A stretch of 64,000 bases of DNA from Portulaca oleracea (taxonomy: Eukaryota; Streptophyta; Magnoliopsida; Caryophyllales; Portulacaceae): assembly GCA_029582165.1 (NCBI GenBank), contig CM055881.1:24223594-24287593 (forward strand). The letters are read 5' to 3'. The translations under genes and the position numbers were made by a program. Below the pieces are notes generated by a model, which did not search any database, had not been told where the DNA came from, and saw only the letters and a list, made by a program, of their open reading frames with translations. This document shows positions 1 to 10,573 of this stretch, one piece after another. Each line of letters begins with the position of its first letter. Positions within the stretch are counted from its first letter, which is position 1.

Positions 1-470
1 TCGTATTGTGAAAATTACTGGGAAAACTCAATGAGATGATCATGATGGTGAAGAGTGAAATTTGAGATAAGAGTGGTGTGTGCTGAAAGTAAATAAAATA
101 AAAGAAAGAGTGGGGAAGCTTGCCTTGACTAGAGAAGCCGATCAGTCAACGTCGATAATGGGGTGGAGATCGAAAGAGGATAGAGATTGCAGGGGAAAGA
201 GCAGCGCTTTAGAGAGAGCACAGGAACAAGGGCTTCATCAGTGTCACCGCCACCGGGGTTTGGATTTTTGCATCCACTGCAAGCATAAGCAACTCAACCC
301 CTTTTTTATTTTCATTTTCTTTTCTTTTCTTTACTTTTTTTTTTTCAGTTTTCGTCTACGTTACGTTTTTGAAGGGGGGGTTAAAAATCAGAATCGCTAT
401 CTTTAATCCTTGGTGGTCCGGGTATCCATTTCATTCATTCCATGCAAATTATTGAGGTAAATTAATTACG
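1..470. other. Unassigned left edge
   Basis: No gene could be supported here. There is a pyrimidine-rich stretch at about 300-350 and a G-run at 374-380. The segment 150-300 is less AT-rich than its surroundings and could be the 5' untranslated region or first exon of a gene lying off the left edge on the minus strand, but no splice site or protein family decides this. Confidence 0.2.
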
Positions 471-548
471 AGGGATGGCTCTAAAACCAATTTGACCGTG
501 AAGTTTCTAATGTCTAGAAGTTTTAATTGGCAAAAATAAAAAGGCTAA

Positions 549-622
549 ATTGGCAATTTAAGTGAAAATCCATTATTTTTTGTCAATTGGCAATTTAAGT
601 GAAAATCCATTATTTTTTGTCA
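549..622. repeat. 37-bp tandem duplication
   Basis: Two adjacent, nearly identical copies of a 37-bp AT-rich unit that begins ATTGGCAATTTAAGTG. A pyrimidine-rich, C-rich tract (625-800) and homopolymers of C and A (780-810) follow. The unit looks like part of a degenerate transposon. Confidence 0.8.
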
Positions 623-830
623 ATTGCTTGTCTCTACCCACCTCTCACTGCCCACCGGCTACCACCACCCATCAGCACCGAACGTCCGCCCACCTACACC
701 AGAAACCCCTTCCGATCGCCCCCAACATCGGCAACTGACACCGATACCGCCACCCCTTTCTCTCTTCTTGAGCCGCCCCTCCCCCCCCCCCCAAAAAAAA
801 AAAAAAAAACTCTCTTAAACTCTAATCAAC

Positions 831-985
831 CCTCAGATTGGATGTCAGTAAAAAAATCATGGTTTGCCTCTGTACATATCCAATTGGATGTCAACAAAGG
901 AAACCATGATCTGCCTTTGTAGATATCCGCGAGATATGTACAGAGGCGAATCATGATTTCCTTTTACTGACATCCAATCTAAGGA
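831..985. repeat. Short hairpin element with three copies of one unit (A-A-A')
   Basis: The left arm (about 837-881) starts ATTGGATGTCAGTAAAA. A diverged direct copy follows at about 883-927, and an almost perfect inverted copy sits at about 933-980, ending TTTTACTGACATCCAAT. The outer copies could pair into a hairpin of about 45 bp with the direct copy in the loop. This resembles a fold-back MITE; no target duplication was identified. It could also give small RNAs if transcribed. Confidence 0.7.
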
Positions 986-1039
986 CTGAGTTTGACAATG
1001 ACAACTCTAGTTACGAAAACTACAACCCAAGGCTAAGGC

Positions 1040-1565
1040 TCAATTGTAACTAGCACCGTTTGGGCAACAAAAGGGGTAGGAAGGCAGGTTGCTGGGCATA
1101 TGGTGGTGGTTTCAAGTGGCAGTGGCAGCGGTAGTGGTGGTGGTTGAGGAGAGAGAGAGAGAGCGATTGGGGTTGGTAGTGCGACGATGCAGATAGGAAA
1201 GTGGTTTCTCTTTCTAGCGTTGGATTATTTTGTTGGAGTAGATGTCGGTGACGAGGATGCAGTTGAGGCTGTAGTTGGATGATGGAGGGTGTTGGTTGTG
1301 GTTGGTCTGGCGTTGAGGATATGGGGCGGTGCGGTGGGCGGTTTGTGGGAGAAAGGATGGCGAGTGGCGACTAGGCTGGGTTGTGATGGCTGATGAAAGT
1401 TGCAGCGTTTTTATTGTCCGAACCCGATTTTAGTTTCGTCTGAATTGTCTTACCTGGTCGGACCCGAAACAAAATCTGGTCCGAACATGAATTTTTGGTT
1501 TAAATTTTGACATTGACCGAATTTGTCCAACACGAATTTACCCGGACTCGAATTTTTGTCAACAC
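1040..1565. other. G-rich stretch with hAT-like terminal sequence
   Basis: A G-rich, GGT/GGA-rich segment (about 1060-1400) is followed by repeated CGGACCCGAA-like words and an end resembling other hAT MITE termini here (GTCAACACTAC at about 1558). No target duplication was found, so element limits are unknown. No coding region is supported. Confidence 0.3.
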
Positions 1566-1994
1566 TACTTTATGGTTCCAACTTAGACGCTTTAATTACG
1601 CAACTTATAATTGGTTTTTGAACATCTTACTTTTCTTATGTTTAATTATTTGTGTTTGTGATAATTTGAACATAATAGGATAAAGTTTTTGATATCTTAT
1701 TTTTTTAATTTATAATTATTTTTATATACATCATATTTTGAACATTATATATAATTTCTTTTCAAGGGAATGGTAAATATAAGTTTTTTGAACATTATGT
1801 GTATAAGTTTTTGAATATTTACATAAAGTGAGATTTTGAACATTGTATATATTAGATTTTGAATATAATATGTATAGTTTTTGAACATTGAAATATTAGG
1901 GTCACAATACTACATGATCCTAGGACTATAATCTAAGTGAATCTTCAGGTGATGGTTGTTATACTTCGTCATGATTGACTATATAGGAATGCGA

Positions 1995-2480
1995 TTGTTC
2001 ATTGTCAATAGTGTCATTGTTCACTATTGTGTTGTTCATTAACTTGAACTGAATTGTTCACTGAGAATTGTTCAAGGCAGTTTTCTTCTTCATGTCAACT
2101 TTCTTTTTCAAGTCGTCATCCAATCAATGGATCTCAACTCGATTTTCCAGACAAAGATTTCTTTTGTCATTCCTAGTTCTTCCTCTTCCATTCTCATTGT
2201 CGTAGTGCTGAGAATTTCAACATGAGCAACTTTGAATCAATTCACAACATATAAGAATTTTTATAGTAAACAACAATGAATTGGTTAGTGAACAACCATG
2301 AATCAATAAGTGAATGTCATAAATTAGTGAGTGAACAAGCACAATTTTACCAAAGGGGGAAAAATTACCTAATGAAAAATTGATGCCAGTGAATAACCAT
2401 GAATCAGTGAGTGGACAATTGTGAGTTAGCCAGTGAACAACTATACTGTTTCTTGCAATGAACAACCATGAATTAGTGCA
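1995..2480. repeat. Inverted array of a TTGTTCAC-type short repeat
   Basis: On the left (1995-2075) the word TTGTTCA(C/T) recurs about five times on the plus strand. On the right (2265-2480) its complement GTGAACAA recurs inside a degenerate unit of roughly 20-25 bp ending CCATGAATCA. The two halves face each other and could fold back. Just before, 1670-1900 holds a degenerate repeat built on TTTTTGAACATT. Likely a decayed fold-back transposon; the open reading frame inside is repeat-derived. Confidence 0.5.
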
Positions 2481-2717
2481 TTTTTTTTGGGTTGAAAAAA
2501 TAGGACTGGAAGTTTAAAGAAGTTGGAAGGAATTGATCAAAGTATAAGGAGTTGGAAGGAGTTTGTCAAAGCTGCAAGGAGTTTATCAAAGCTGCAAGGA
2601 ATCAAAACTGTTGGAAAGAGTTAGAAATAGTTCGAATTTGTTTTAATATATAGTGAGAATGATCAATGTTTGGGATCAAGGTCCTGATCCACCTCTTGAA
2701 TGACTCCCTCTTAGTTA

Positions 2718-2950
2718 TTCCCTCTATCCCGTTTATTTGTTGCTTTAAAAAAATGGAGGAATCAATGCAATACAAAATTTTAGGTAAAACTACATTAAGA
2801 TGACAAAAGTATCCTCAATTATTGTTAAATTATTGGTTTGAAAGTTACTCGTTAATGGTAAAAATAGTAAAATTATTATAGATAATGTAAAAGTGACAAA
2901 CAATTAGAGACAAAAAAATTAAATGGACAAATAATTAGGGACCGAATGAG
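2718..2950. mobile_element. Stowaway-like MITE (degenerate)
   Basis: A 233-bp segment between TA dinucleotides (2716-2717 and 2951-2952). The left end TTCCCTCTATCCCG and the complement of the right end CTCATTCGGTCCCTAA are imperfect inverted repeats of the Stowaway (Tc1/Mariner) CTCCCTCCGTCCC type. The next 280 bp contains further ATTTGTCC-like words and may be a second degraded copy. Confidence 0.55.
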
Positions 2951-3227
2951 TATTTATTTGTTCATTTAACTAATTTTTTTAGATTAGGGATTGGTCAATT
3001 GACCATTTGTTTCTAATTATTTGTTGTTTTACATTCCCAATATAGTTTTTACTAAATTTAGATCCATATTCTCCATCCTTCATAGTTAAGTTTTGTCAAT
3101 GTAAGTAGTACAGTTTTTCTCCCTGACTATATTATTATATTAGTTATCTTGGTAACTTCAAGAAAAGTATTAGTTATCTTGGTATCCCCTCAATGTTCTA
3201 AAAGGACAAATAAATAAGGACCACGAA

Positions 3228-4440
3228 ACACCTTAATGTAAAAGTGATTAGGATCGAATTGCTGAGTCTTGTCCCACGAATACTACAATCTCCCTTCTTG
3301 AGTTCTTCAGTTCAATGCCTCGGAATAGTGGCTACCAATTACGGAGTTACCAGCATGTTCACACCCCAAACCCCTAACCTTTGATGGTGGGTTCGTGAGA
3401 GAGAACTGATTAGGTTCCTTGTTGTGTGCCCCATGTATATCACTTAGCTATATATAGTCTAGACTGAAAATAGACTCCTACACGGCTACACCTAATAGGA
3501 TTTCATGATTTCGACTCGATTAGGAATTCCTTTCCTAAACTGAGTATTATCTAGAAACTCTATATTAGATAAATATGAGTTAATTAATTATAAGTGGTTA
3601 TTATCAGCCAACAATTCACACTCAGCCACGTATGTTGTATAAAGAAAATTTTTAATCTTGTAGTTCTTTCATCTCGTACGAGGAATGGGATGTCTGATGA
3701 ATAATAACATGTAGTGCTAAATCAAATCACCATCTAACTAATATAACACTTTCAAAAGAACCAACAATGCCCTAAACCATTTAGTACATCACCCATGGCA
3801 TATAGTGTCCCTTTCTGCATGTTATATCAAATGATTATATTCTCAATATAATCACCTGGGATGATATGGTGAGTATGGATTGGTTTTCCTCAGCTACTCA
3901 ATACGTTTTAGTAGGACTGCTTTCCTAATGTGTGTCCGATGAGAGATGTATACATCTGTAGCTTTTGGAGTGCACACATGTGTCAAAGTCATGGCTAAAA
4001 AGCAATTGGATAAAAGTTAAACTTTGATCACTTTTAGTAACTTTTGGTAAATTTGGTAAATTTTGGTAACTTTTGTCAAATTTACCCTAATATATCAAAA
4101 GTATTTTTTTATTTTTTAACTTTGGTAATTTTGGATAAATTTTGATAAATTTATGTAAAAATTGGTAAATTCAATTTATCCATGAGTTTGATAGACCCTA
4201 ACCCAGATTTCATGTTGTAGCACTATGGGAATAGTATAAGTCGACAACTAAGTCTGTAAGGATCACAGAGTGACGGTGAAGGGAATAACTTGTCACTCCA
4301 CCTGATCGACTTTTAACACACAAGATATGGAATTCGTGTCATGGCATAACTCCTACTCAGGTGAGCTTCGCACTTTTCTTTATGCCATGCAGATTATGAG
4401 TCTAGCTTTACCTCGAAACTAATCCATGTATATCTCTTTT
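3228..4440 (-). mobile_element. 3' end of a minus-strand Copia element (LTR plus 3' internal region)
   Basis: Read on the minus strand, an LTR begins at 3613 with TGTTGGCTGATAATAACC and runs to about 3228, where similarity to its paralogue stops. It is preceded by a purine-rich GCTGAGTGTGAAT, a plausible polypurine tract, so this is a 3' LTR and 3614-4440 is the non-coding region after pol. The LTR matches the plus-strand copy at 42850-44098 through several blocks, including CGTGGGACAAGACTC, but lacks the CACTA insertion found there. No coding part remains. Confidence 0.6.
3985..4195. mobile_element. AT-rich MITE, copy 1 of a two-copy family
   Basis: About 200 bp of repeated TTTGGTAAATTT-like words. 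It matches the reverse complement of 44812-44975 almost throughout, including a shared TTTACCCTAATATATCAAAA-type core. The ends carry a short imperfect inverted repeat of type TCATGGMTAAA. It is inserted in the 3' non-coding region of the Copia fragment. The superfamily was not determined. Confidence 0.5.
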
Positions 4441-4626
4441 CTCAAAATAAAAAAAAAAAATCCACGTATATCTCTTGCTCACTTAGCAAGTTCAAAGCTT
4501 TATTTTCAAAAAATTTATTATTTCTCAACGTTACCCAATGACATAACTTAAAAAATATCCCATGACTATTTTTGAATAGTTCTATATGTAGGACGAACCT
4601 AGTTCTATCAATGTCCTTAATCTCAA

Positions 4627-4785
4627 AGCCTTTTAACAACATACAAGTATTCCATATGTATACTGCGATATAAAGGATTCTAGCCCAAATGGGATACAAT
4701 TGTACCTTGCTTAATACCCTCCTAACTGACTTACAATCGGCTAAGCCAGTTAACAATTGACTTAATAATCCCTCTTCCTATAACA
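4627..4785 (-). repeat. Truncated 3' LTR of the gypsy element
   Basis: It matches 16752-16823 plus 24786-24869 of the interrupted 5' LTR over about 155 bp, including the CTATAACA end. The remaining part of the roughly 313-bp LTR is missing. The 185 bp to its left do not match the LTR and are unassigned. Confidence 0.75.
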
Positions 4786-5131
4786 TTTCACCCTACTTAG
4801 AAAAGCTTTGGCCCCCAAAGCGTTTTTAAACCTGAAAATCAAGGTATCTCTTGTAATAACCCGACCATGACCCAGTATAATTAGACTAACTAATGAATTT
4901 AACTGTTCAAAATTGCACATTTCAATTCAATTAACTGTTTGTATTTTTGCAGGATTCGAGCAGTGCAACGACCGCCACACATCATATAAATTTTTTATAT
5001 AAATTATTTAAATAATAACCTCGACTATTTAGATCAATAACAAAATATTTGGGGTACTTAATGAATTAGTCTTTCTTGTCAAACCGACTGATTCATTGGT
5101 ATTATTAATATTATAACTATTAACATACCTC

Positions 5132-5132
<1 letters not shown>

Positions 5133-5163
<31 letters not shown>

Positions 5164-5179
5164 CATTATTATTATTATT
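5133..5179. repeat. (ATT)n microsatellite
   Basis: Uninterrupted except for one C; inside the long solo LTR. Confidence 0.95.
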
Positions 5180-5317
5180 TATCTATTTATGTAAATTTTC
5201 AAGTCATTTTACTCACCCATTTTATTTCATGTTCCCTTATTATTTAAATCTATAAAATTTTATCACGAGCTTTAGATTAATATTTTTTGGGTTAAGTAAG
5301 AAAATGATATTAGTAAG

Positions 5318-5535
5318 GAGTGAGGGCCAATCACCTCTTGTCTGAGTGGCAAGAGGTCCACCTGTTACCTTAGGTATCCAGGGTTTGAATTCTGGGGACA
5401 ACATCTCTCTCTTACCATTTCGGAGAGTGTTCTGGGTTGGAGTGGGGCCCATCTTTGGGCCATTGGCATCCCTGTCCCGATACGTTACAAAGGCCTGTTG
5501 GGTTTATACCCCTGAGATAGGGGCCCAATGAGGGA
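5318..5535 (+). mobile_element. tRNA-derived SINE
   Basis: A polymerase III-type promoter is visible: an A-box-like TCTGAGTGGCAAGAGG at 5341-5356 and a B-box-like GGTTTGAATTC at 5382-5392. The body is not similar to the LTR around it. The short word AGGAGT occurs just before the start and just after the end and may be the target duplication. The exact limits are approximate. Confidence 0.6.
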
Positions 5536-5683
5536 GGAGTTAACGTTTTTGGTATTTCTTGAGTTGGACCTTAATAAATGAAATTATTCTCTTCTAATAT
5601 TACTTTCCGACATACACTTTAACGTTCTTCCTCAAACTCTCCCTCAGAAAACTACTCCTCCCATTCTGCCTCCTCGTTGGACA

Positions 5684-6167
5684 TAGGGTTGTTCATCGGT
5701 CCGGGACTGGACCAAACTAGATTGGACCGAAGACCGAACAAGGGATTGGTCTGGACTAAACCTTTTTCGATCCGGGATTGGACCGACCGAAAAAAGTTCA
5801 ATCCTGGACTGGACCGACCGAATGGACCGAATTAAGGGGTTGAATTCTGCTATCAAGTTTTGTGTGAACTGAACCGGTGCAAATAAAGCGATGACATACA
5901 AAGGAGAAACCTCATAAACAATTCAAGAAAACCTCATGAACAATTTCATACCTGAGTTTCATATGAGGCATTAGAAATGATATGAAAAAACTCTAGCTAC
6001 TATTGTAAATCGGTCCTCGGTCTTTTAAGTTCAGTCCGGGGACTGGACCGAAGATCAAAATTTGATATTTCCTAGACCGAGGACTGGACCAAATTATGTT
6101 CGGTCCTTTCGGTCCAATCCTCAGTCCAGTCCATTTTTCGGTCCAGACTGGATTATGAACAACCCTA
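5684..6167. mobile_element. hAT MITE with 8-bp target duplication GTTGGACA
   Basis: A 484-bp element flanked by the perfect 8-bp duplication GTTGGACA (5676-5683 and 6168-6175). The terminal inverted repeats read TAGGGTTGTTCAT and ATGAACAACCCTA. The subterminal regions are dense in GGACCG/CGGTCC words on both strands. It has no transposase. The same family recurs at 7764-8531. Confidence 0.9.
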
Positions 6168-6907
6168 GTTGGACAGCCACCGGTGTCACGCCCCGCCTGA
6201 CGTTGAGGGTAGGATCTCCGATGAGGCACCATGTCCTTCTCGCCTCCTCCCTCTGTCTTTTTCTCTCTCCAATCGGGTTCCAGCCCTGTGCTCATCTTTT
6301 CTGCCTCGACCAAGTCTGCGCCGATGACCACCGCGCAACTCCCCGCTGGCCGCTGCGCCCAGTTGCCCTGACCAGTTGACCACCAGCAGTCCAACTCTCT
6401 CTCCCTTGTTCTTCCACCCCTCCATTAAAGGTAACCCTAACTTTTTCCAAATCTAAATTTCAAGTTTTTGTTTTAAAATTTGTTGTTTTCCTTAGTTTAA
6501 TTCATATTATAAGTTTAATACTATGTCAATTTCTCAATTTGGGTTGTTTTGGAAGTGAATTGGGGTTGGAATTTGGTGGACTTTGTTGTTAAGTGCTGAA
6601 ATTAAATTGATTATGGTTGTTTGTTAAAAGTGCTATGTTTTGATGCCAAAATTTCTCATAAGTATGGAAGTTTTATTGTCAAGTATGGTTGCATGTGAAT
6701 AAAATGGCGTTCAACTAAAGTGATGAGAATTAGGTATAAAAAGGATAAATCAAGTAAGAATTATTGTTTGATGGATTTGATTGTGATTATATGGTGTGTG
6801 TATGTTGTTTCTAGCACTCAAAATGGTAAGTGATTTCGCTGCTATGTATGTACATGTGAATAATTTATGAGTTAGACGAGTTTAACATGTATAATTGGGT
6901 GTAAAAA

Positions 6908-8587
6908 TGTAATAACCCCGAGAAAACCATCCCTTAACACGTATCATTTAGTGTAATTAAACATGATTAACAACAAATTAATCCCTGATTAAAGAGCGCG
7001 TGTTTCTTTTCTTTTTCTAACCGAGTTGTGTTTTGTAGGAATTGAACAGTGCAACGACTATCAAGATTCATAGAATAGAAAGATACTCATGTCAAGTCTT
7101 CCTTCCTATCTTTTTTTTAAAATTCAGTTTTTATAGATGTTTAAGCCTTCCTTTACGAGTTCCATTTTTTCCCCTCCTTTACTCAAGTCAAAGTAAAGAT
7201 TATGGGAGAGAAAATCTAAGTGAGGTGTAATCTATTTGAGTTCTCATAGGTCCTCGATAAATTTTTTGGTGATTTAACGATATAAATAATTTGAGGTTTA
7301 GGGGTACCCAAGAATAAAAGAAGGGATTTAAGTTGATAAAGGTTTTTTTTCTTTTGGGCTTTATTCAGCCAAATTAAGTGAGAATGGATCAATTTTGGGC
7401 CTAATAAAGTTAATATATATAGGGGTTAATGAGTTTAATAACTCATTTTACCAATTCAAAACCTCACTCCCTCTCAAACTCTCTCTTTCTACCTCTAGGC
7501 CTGCATAGCTCGATGAAGGTGATTGAGAGTCTTATATTGTTATATGAAGGAGAATTGTTTTGGTGTTGGTAATGTATTATAATGGTTCTAGGAGTTGTTT
7601 TGAAGAGTATTCAAGTTAAGTTTGTATAATGTTGGGTTGTGATGTGTTTAAGTTAAAGCTATGCTAGGTTACTTGTGTTGGGTTGAAGTATAGCTTTGTC
7701 CATTTAAGTGGACCGCGGTAATGCCCTCAGGTAATTTTTCCGTTGTGCTAATCATTAGGTTTATAAGGATGTTCATTGGTCCAAGACTAGACCGAACTGG
7801 ACTGGATCAGACCAAAGACCGAACTAGGGACTGGGATGGACCGAGGACTGGACCGAACTTTTTTCAATCCGGGACTGGACCGTCAGAAAAAAGTTTTGTC
7901 CTGGACTGGCCGACCGAAGTGGACCGAATAAGGGGCATTCTGCTATGATTTTGAAAATAAAAATTGAAAACTAACATTACCCAGATCTGACGACGGACGA
8001 CGGCCGGAGAGACGGACAGAGTCGACAGACGGAGAGGGTGGAGGTCAGAGAGCGATGGTGATGAGGTTGTGCTGGTGGAGGTCGGAGAGACTTCAACAGT
8101 TCGGACAGTGCGTGAGATTTGTTGGCGCTCACACGGCTGGACCAAACTAGACGACGGAGCGAAGGACGACAGACGGACGGAGCGACCTCGACTGGCGGCT
8201 GCCTGCTGAGCGAGAGGCGAGAGCGACGCCACGACAGTGAGAGAGAGAGAGACTGAAGGATGAGTGAGAGAGCCACAGAGGGAGATCGGAAATTTTGAAA
8301 ATAAAAATTGAAAACTAACATTACAACAGTCAACAGAGAGGTGCCTTAGGGATTTTAGACAGAATAAGACAGACGACTAACGAAACCCTAGCTACTATTC
8401 TTATACGGTCCTCGGTCCAAAGTTCGGTCTTTTAGTTCGGTCCAGGGACTGGACCGAAGACCGAACTTTATTTTTTTTTGGACCGAGGACCAGTCCATTT
8501 TTTGGTCTGGACCGGATTATGAATAACCCTATTAAGTTAGGTAAGTCTTTAGCTAACTCTAGTGATTAATAACTTGGGGGCATTACA
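6908..8587. mobile_element. Second solo LTR, nested in the first
   Basis: It starts TGTAATAACCCCGAG and ends GGGGGCATTACA (TGTAAT and ATTACA are a perfect terminal inverted repeat). It is flanked on both sides by AAAAA, as expected for a 5-bp duplication, although a homopolymer is weak evidence. Without the hAT inside it is about 0.9 kb. It is related to the long solo LTR around it at both ends. Confidence 0.65.
7764..8531. mobile_element. hAT MITE carrying a GC-rich insert between direct repeats
   Basis: Same family as 5684-6167: left end TAAGGATGTTCATTGGTCC, right end GGATTATGAATAACCCTA, with GGACCG-rich subterminal regions. The target duplication is degenerate. The extra length comes from a GC- and purine-rich segment at about 7981-8290 that the sister copy lacks. 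It is bounded by two copies of a 30-bp direct repeat beginning TTTTGAAAATAAAAATTG (about 7951 and 8294). The insert may be captured host sequence. The serine-rich reading frames here show no recognisable protein. Confidence 0.75.
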
Positions 8588-9948
8588 AAAAATATTGAAT
8601 TCAAGAGAGATTAAGTTTGGTGTCGTTTAGGTATGATGTATTAGGCCATGCGTGTGTCTTTAAGTGACATGAAGTGGTAAGTATAGAGACTTTGCTGTTG
8701 AATTGATGGTATGATACCCATGGACAATTATTTATAAAATTAATAAAGGGTTAATGGCACTAAAACACCAAGAAAATGGCCTTAATTAGCCATTAGGGTC
8801 AAGTGAGTAATTTGAATTTCTCCGAGGCAATTAAAGCTTCCCTTATTCAAAATTTTGTTGGGAATGATAGCCTAAGTAATATCTTTCACATGGGTTTAGA
8901 ATTTTGAGATTTCAATGTGTATAACCCGAGTTACGATGATTTTAATATATGGGTATTGTTATATACTTTTTTCTGGACAGTAGGTTTGTCATCATTTTAA
9001 GGTATCGAGAAATTCTCAATTGCTTAAGTAGTCAACATGAAAGTTGTACTACACCTCGCAAACTTTCCGGAAATAGTCTCTTGCGCGTTCATTGGATGTC
9101 GAAGTAGATAGTTATGAACTGTTAAGTTCAGCCCAATAAATATATTTTGCCTAGAATTTTAAAGTGTCATAATATGTTTAAGGCATTCTTTGAGGTTTTT
9201 CCAAGGCATATTTAAAGTTATGGTCAACATAAGAGTCGTAATATATGATTGAAGCTTCTCATAGACTATTTGCACTCGTTCATATGACACCTAGATTTAA
9301 AATTGTGAATTTTCAAAATTTCACTCCCATACTTTATTTCTTTTTTTTCCCTACACAACCAGCCCTTTTATTTGATCATTTTCAAGTTTTTACACTTATT
9401 TTTGGCCTTGACTCATAACTAGTAAGTTGTGGTACCTAATTTTTAACTTTCCGAAAAGTCATCTTATGAAACTTTCTGAGGTTCATGGAGAGAGTTATAC
9501 CTTCTACAATTTACCGCAAAAGTCTAAAACTCCTCAATCCTTTAATTATGTTAACCTTACGAAAGTTAATTTAACAAACACTCCCCTCTTCAAATATCCA
9601 AGTTAATTTACCTTGTTGTTCTCATCTCAAGTGTGGTCCAAGAGGTCGTTGTCACTTCCTGTTCGAGTCCATCCAAGCCTTTAAGTCACTTTATTTGTGA
9701 TTTCAACTTTGTTTGTACCCTACCCAAACTCACTTATTTGAGTTCAAGTAAGCATGTATATTAATTTAATATGATTAATTATTGTTTTATATGTTTTTAT
9801 CACATAAATGTGGTCTCCTCCCAAGTTACATGTGTCATAGTGCAATACCTAAGTCATAACGTGACCAGTGTGAACCGCACCTCCTGATTGGTTCGAGTAT
9901 GCGCATAGAAAAGTTTAGTCTAATGATCGCAAGTAAGGAACCACTCAG

Positions 9949-9949
<1 letters not shown>

Positions 9950-9989
<40 letters not shown>

Positions 9990-9999
9990 CATAATAATA
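9950..9999. repeat. (AAT)n microsatellite
   Basis: About 13 uninterrupted units plus a short imperfect tail, in the right half of the long solo LTR. The rest of 8593-10573 is LTR body with no coding signal. Confidence 0.95.
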
Positions 10000-10573
10000 A
10001 TCCTGCAAGCAAGTTTTATTTATTGTACTTCTCTTCTATCTGTTTATAAAATGAATTGAAATGTGCGAAATAAAATGAATTACTGAAATTTATTTTACTG
10101 TATAGGAGTATGCGTATTGAGTTTCGACTCATTTGCAAAATTGTTTATGTTTTGTTTTAGGTGATGCTTATGTTGTTGATAAGTCAAGTATTGATAATGC
10201 GGGTGAATGGAAGTTCCTTCAATATATTTAAAGTCGACCGCTAATATGATACATACCCTCTCTTTTCTTTACGGTTAATGTGCTTATGAGTTGTGGAGGT
10301 GGATGTGATTCCTCTAGTTGTTTGTGTAGGTTAAATAATCTAAGGTTTTGTATGGGTAAGTTAAGGCTATGTGTACTGTTTAAACTCCTCTTTGGGAATA
10401 TTGTGTTGTTTAGTGTGTTAACTATATTGCATGGTGTTTCTTTGTGATTGGTTAGCCTAGTCCTTTGTTTGGATGATGGTAATGCTCTTGAGTTCTTTAA
10501 TCTGTTGCACTAATCATTGAGTTAGAATGTGTCTAAATTCAAATGTGGTGTTTATGAATCTGGGGGCGTTACA

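Larger units (their letters stand above)
4852..10573. mobile_element. Long solo LTR (gypsy-type) inserted in the chromovirus chromodomain
   Basis: It begins TGTAATAACCCGACC and ends GGGGGCGTTACA, the usual TG...CA form. Flanking 5-mers are TCTCT and CCTCT (4 of 5 match). When the insert is skipped, the chromovirus reading frame continues across the junction. The insert has no recognisable pol. Its first 120 bp resemble the start of the smaller solo LTR at 6908 (shared CAGTGCAACGAC), and its last 100 bp resemble that LTR's end. It contains a SINE, an hAT MITE and that second solo LTR. Without them it would be about 3.5 kb, a long LTR; a deleted full element is the alternative. Confidence 0.6.

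Noticed and set aside
5644..6425. Open frames of 80-130 residues over 5644-6425
   Set aside because: They cross the hAT MITE or its flanks; composition comes from repeated GGACCG words.
7864..8333. Serine-rich minus-strand open frames of about 120 residues
   Set aside because: They lie in the GC-rich insert of an hAT MITE, read low-complexity sequence and show no domain.
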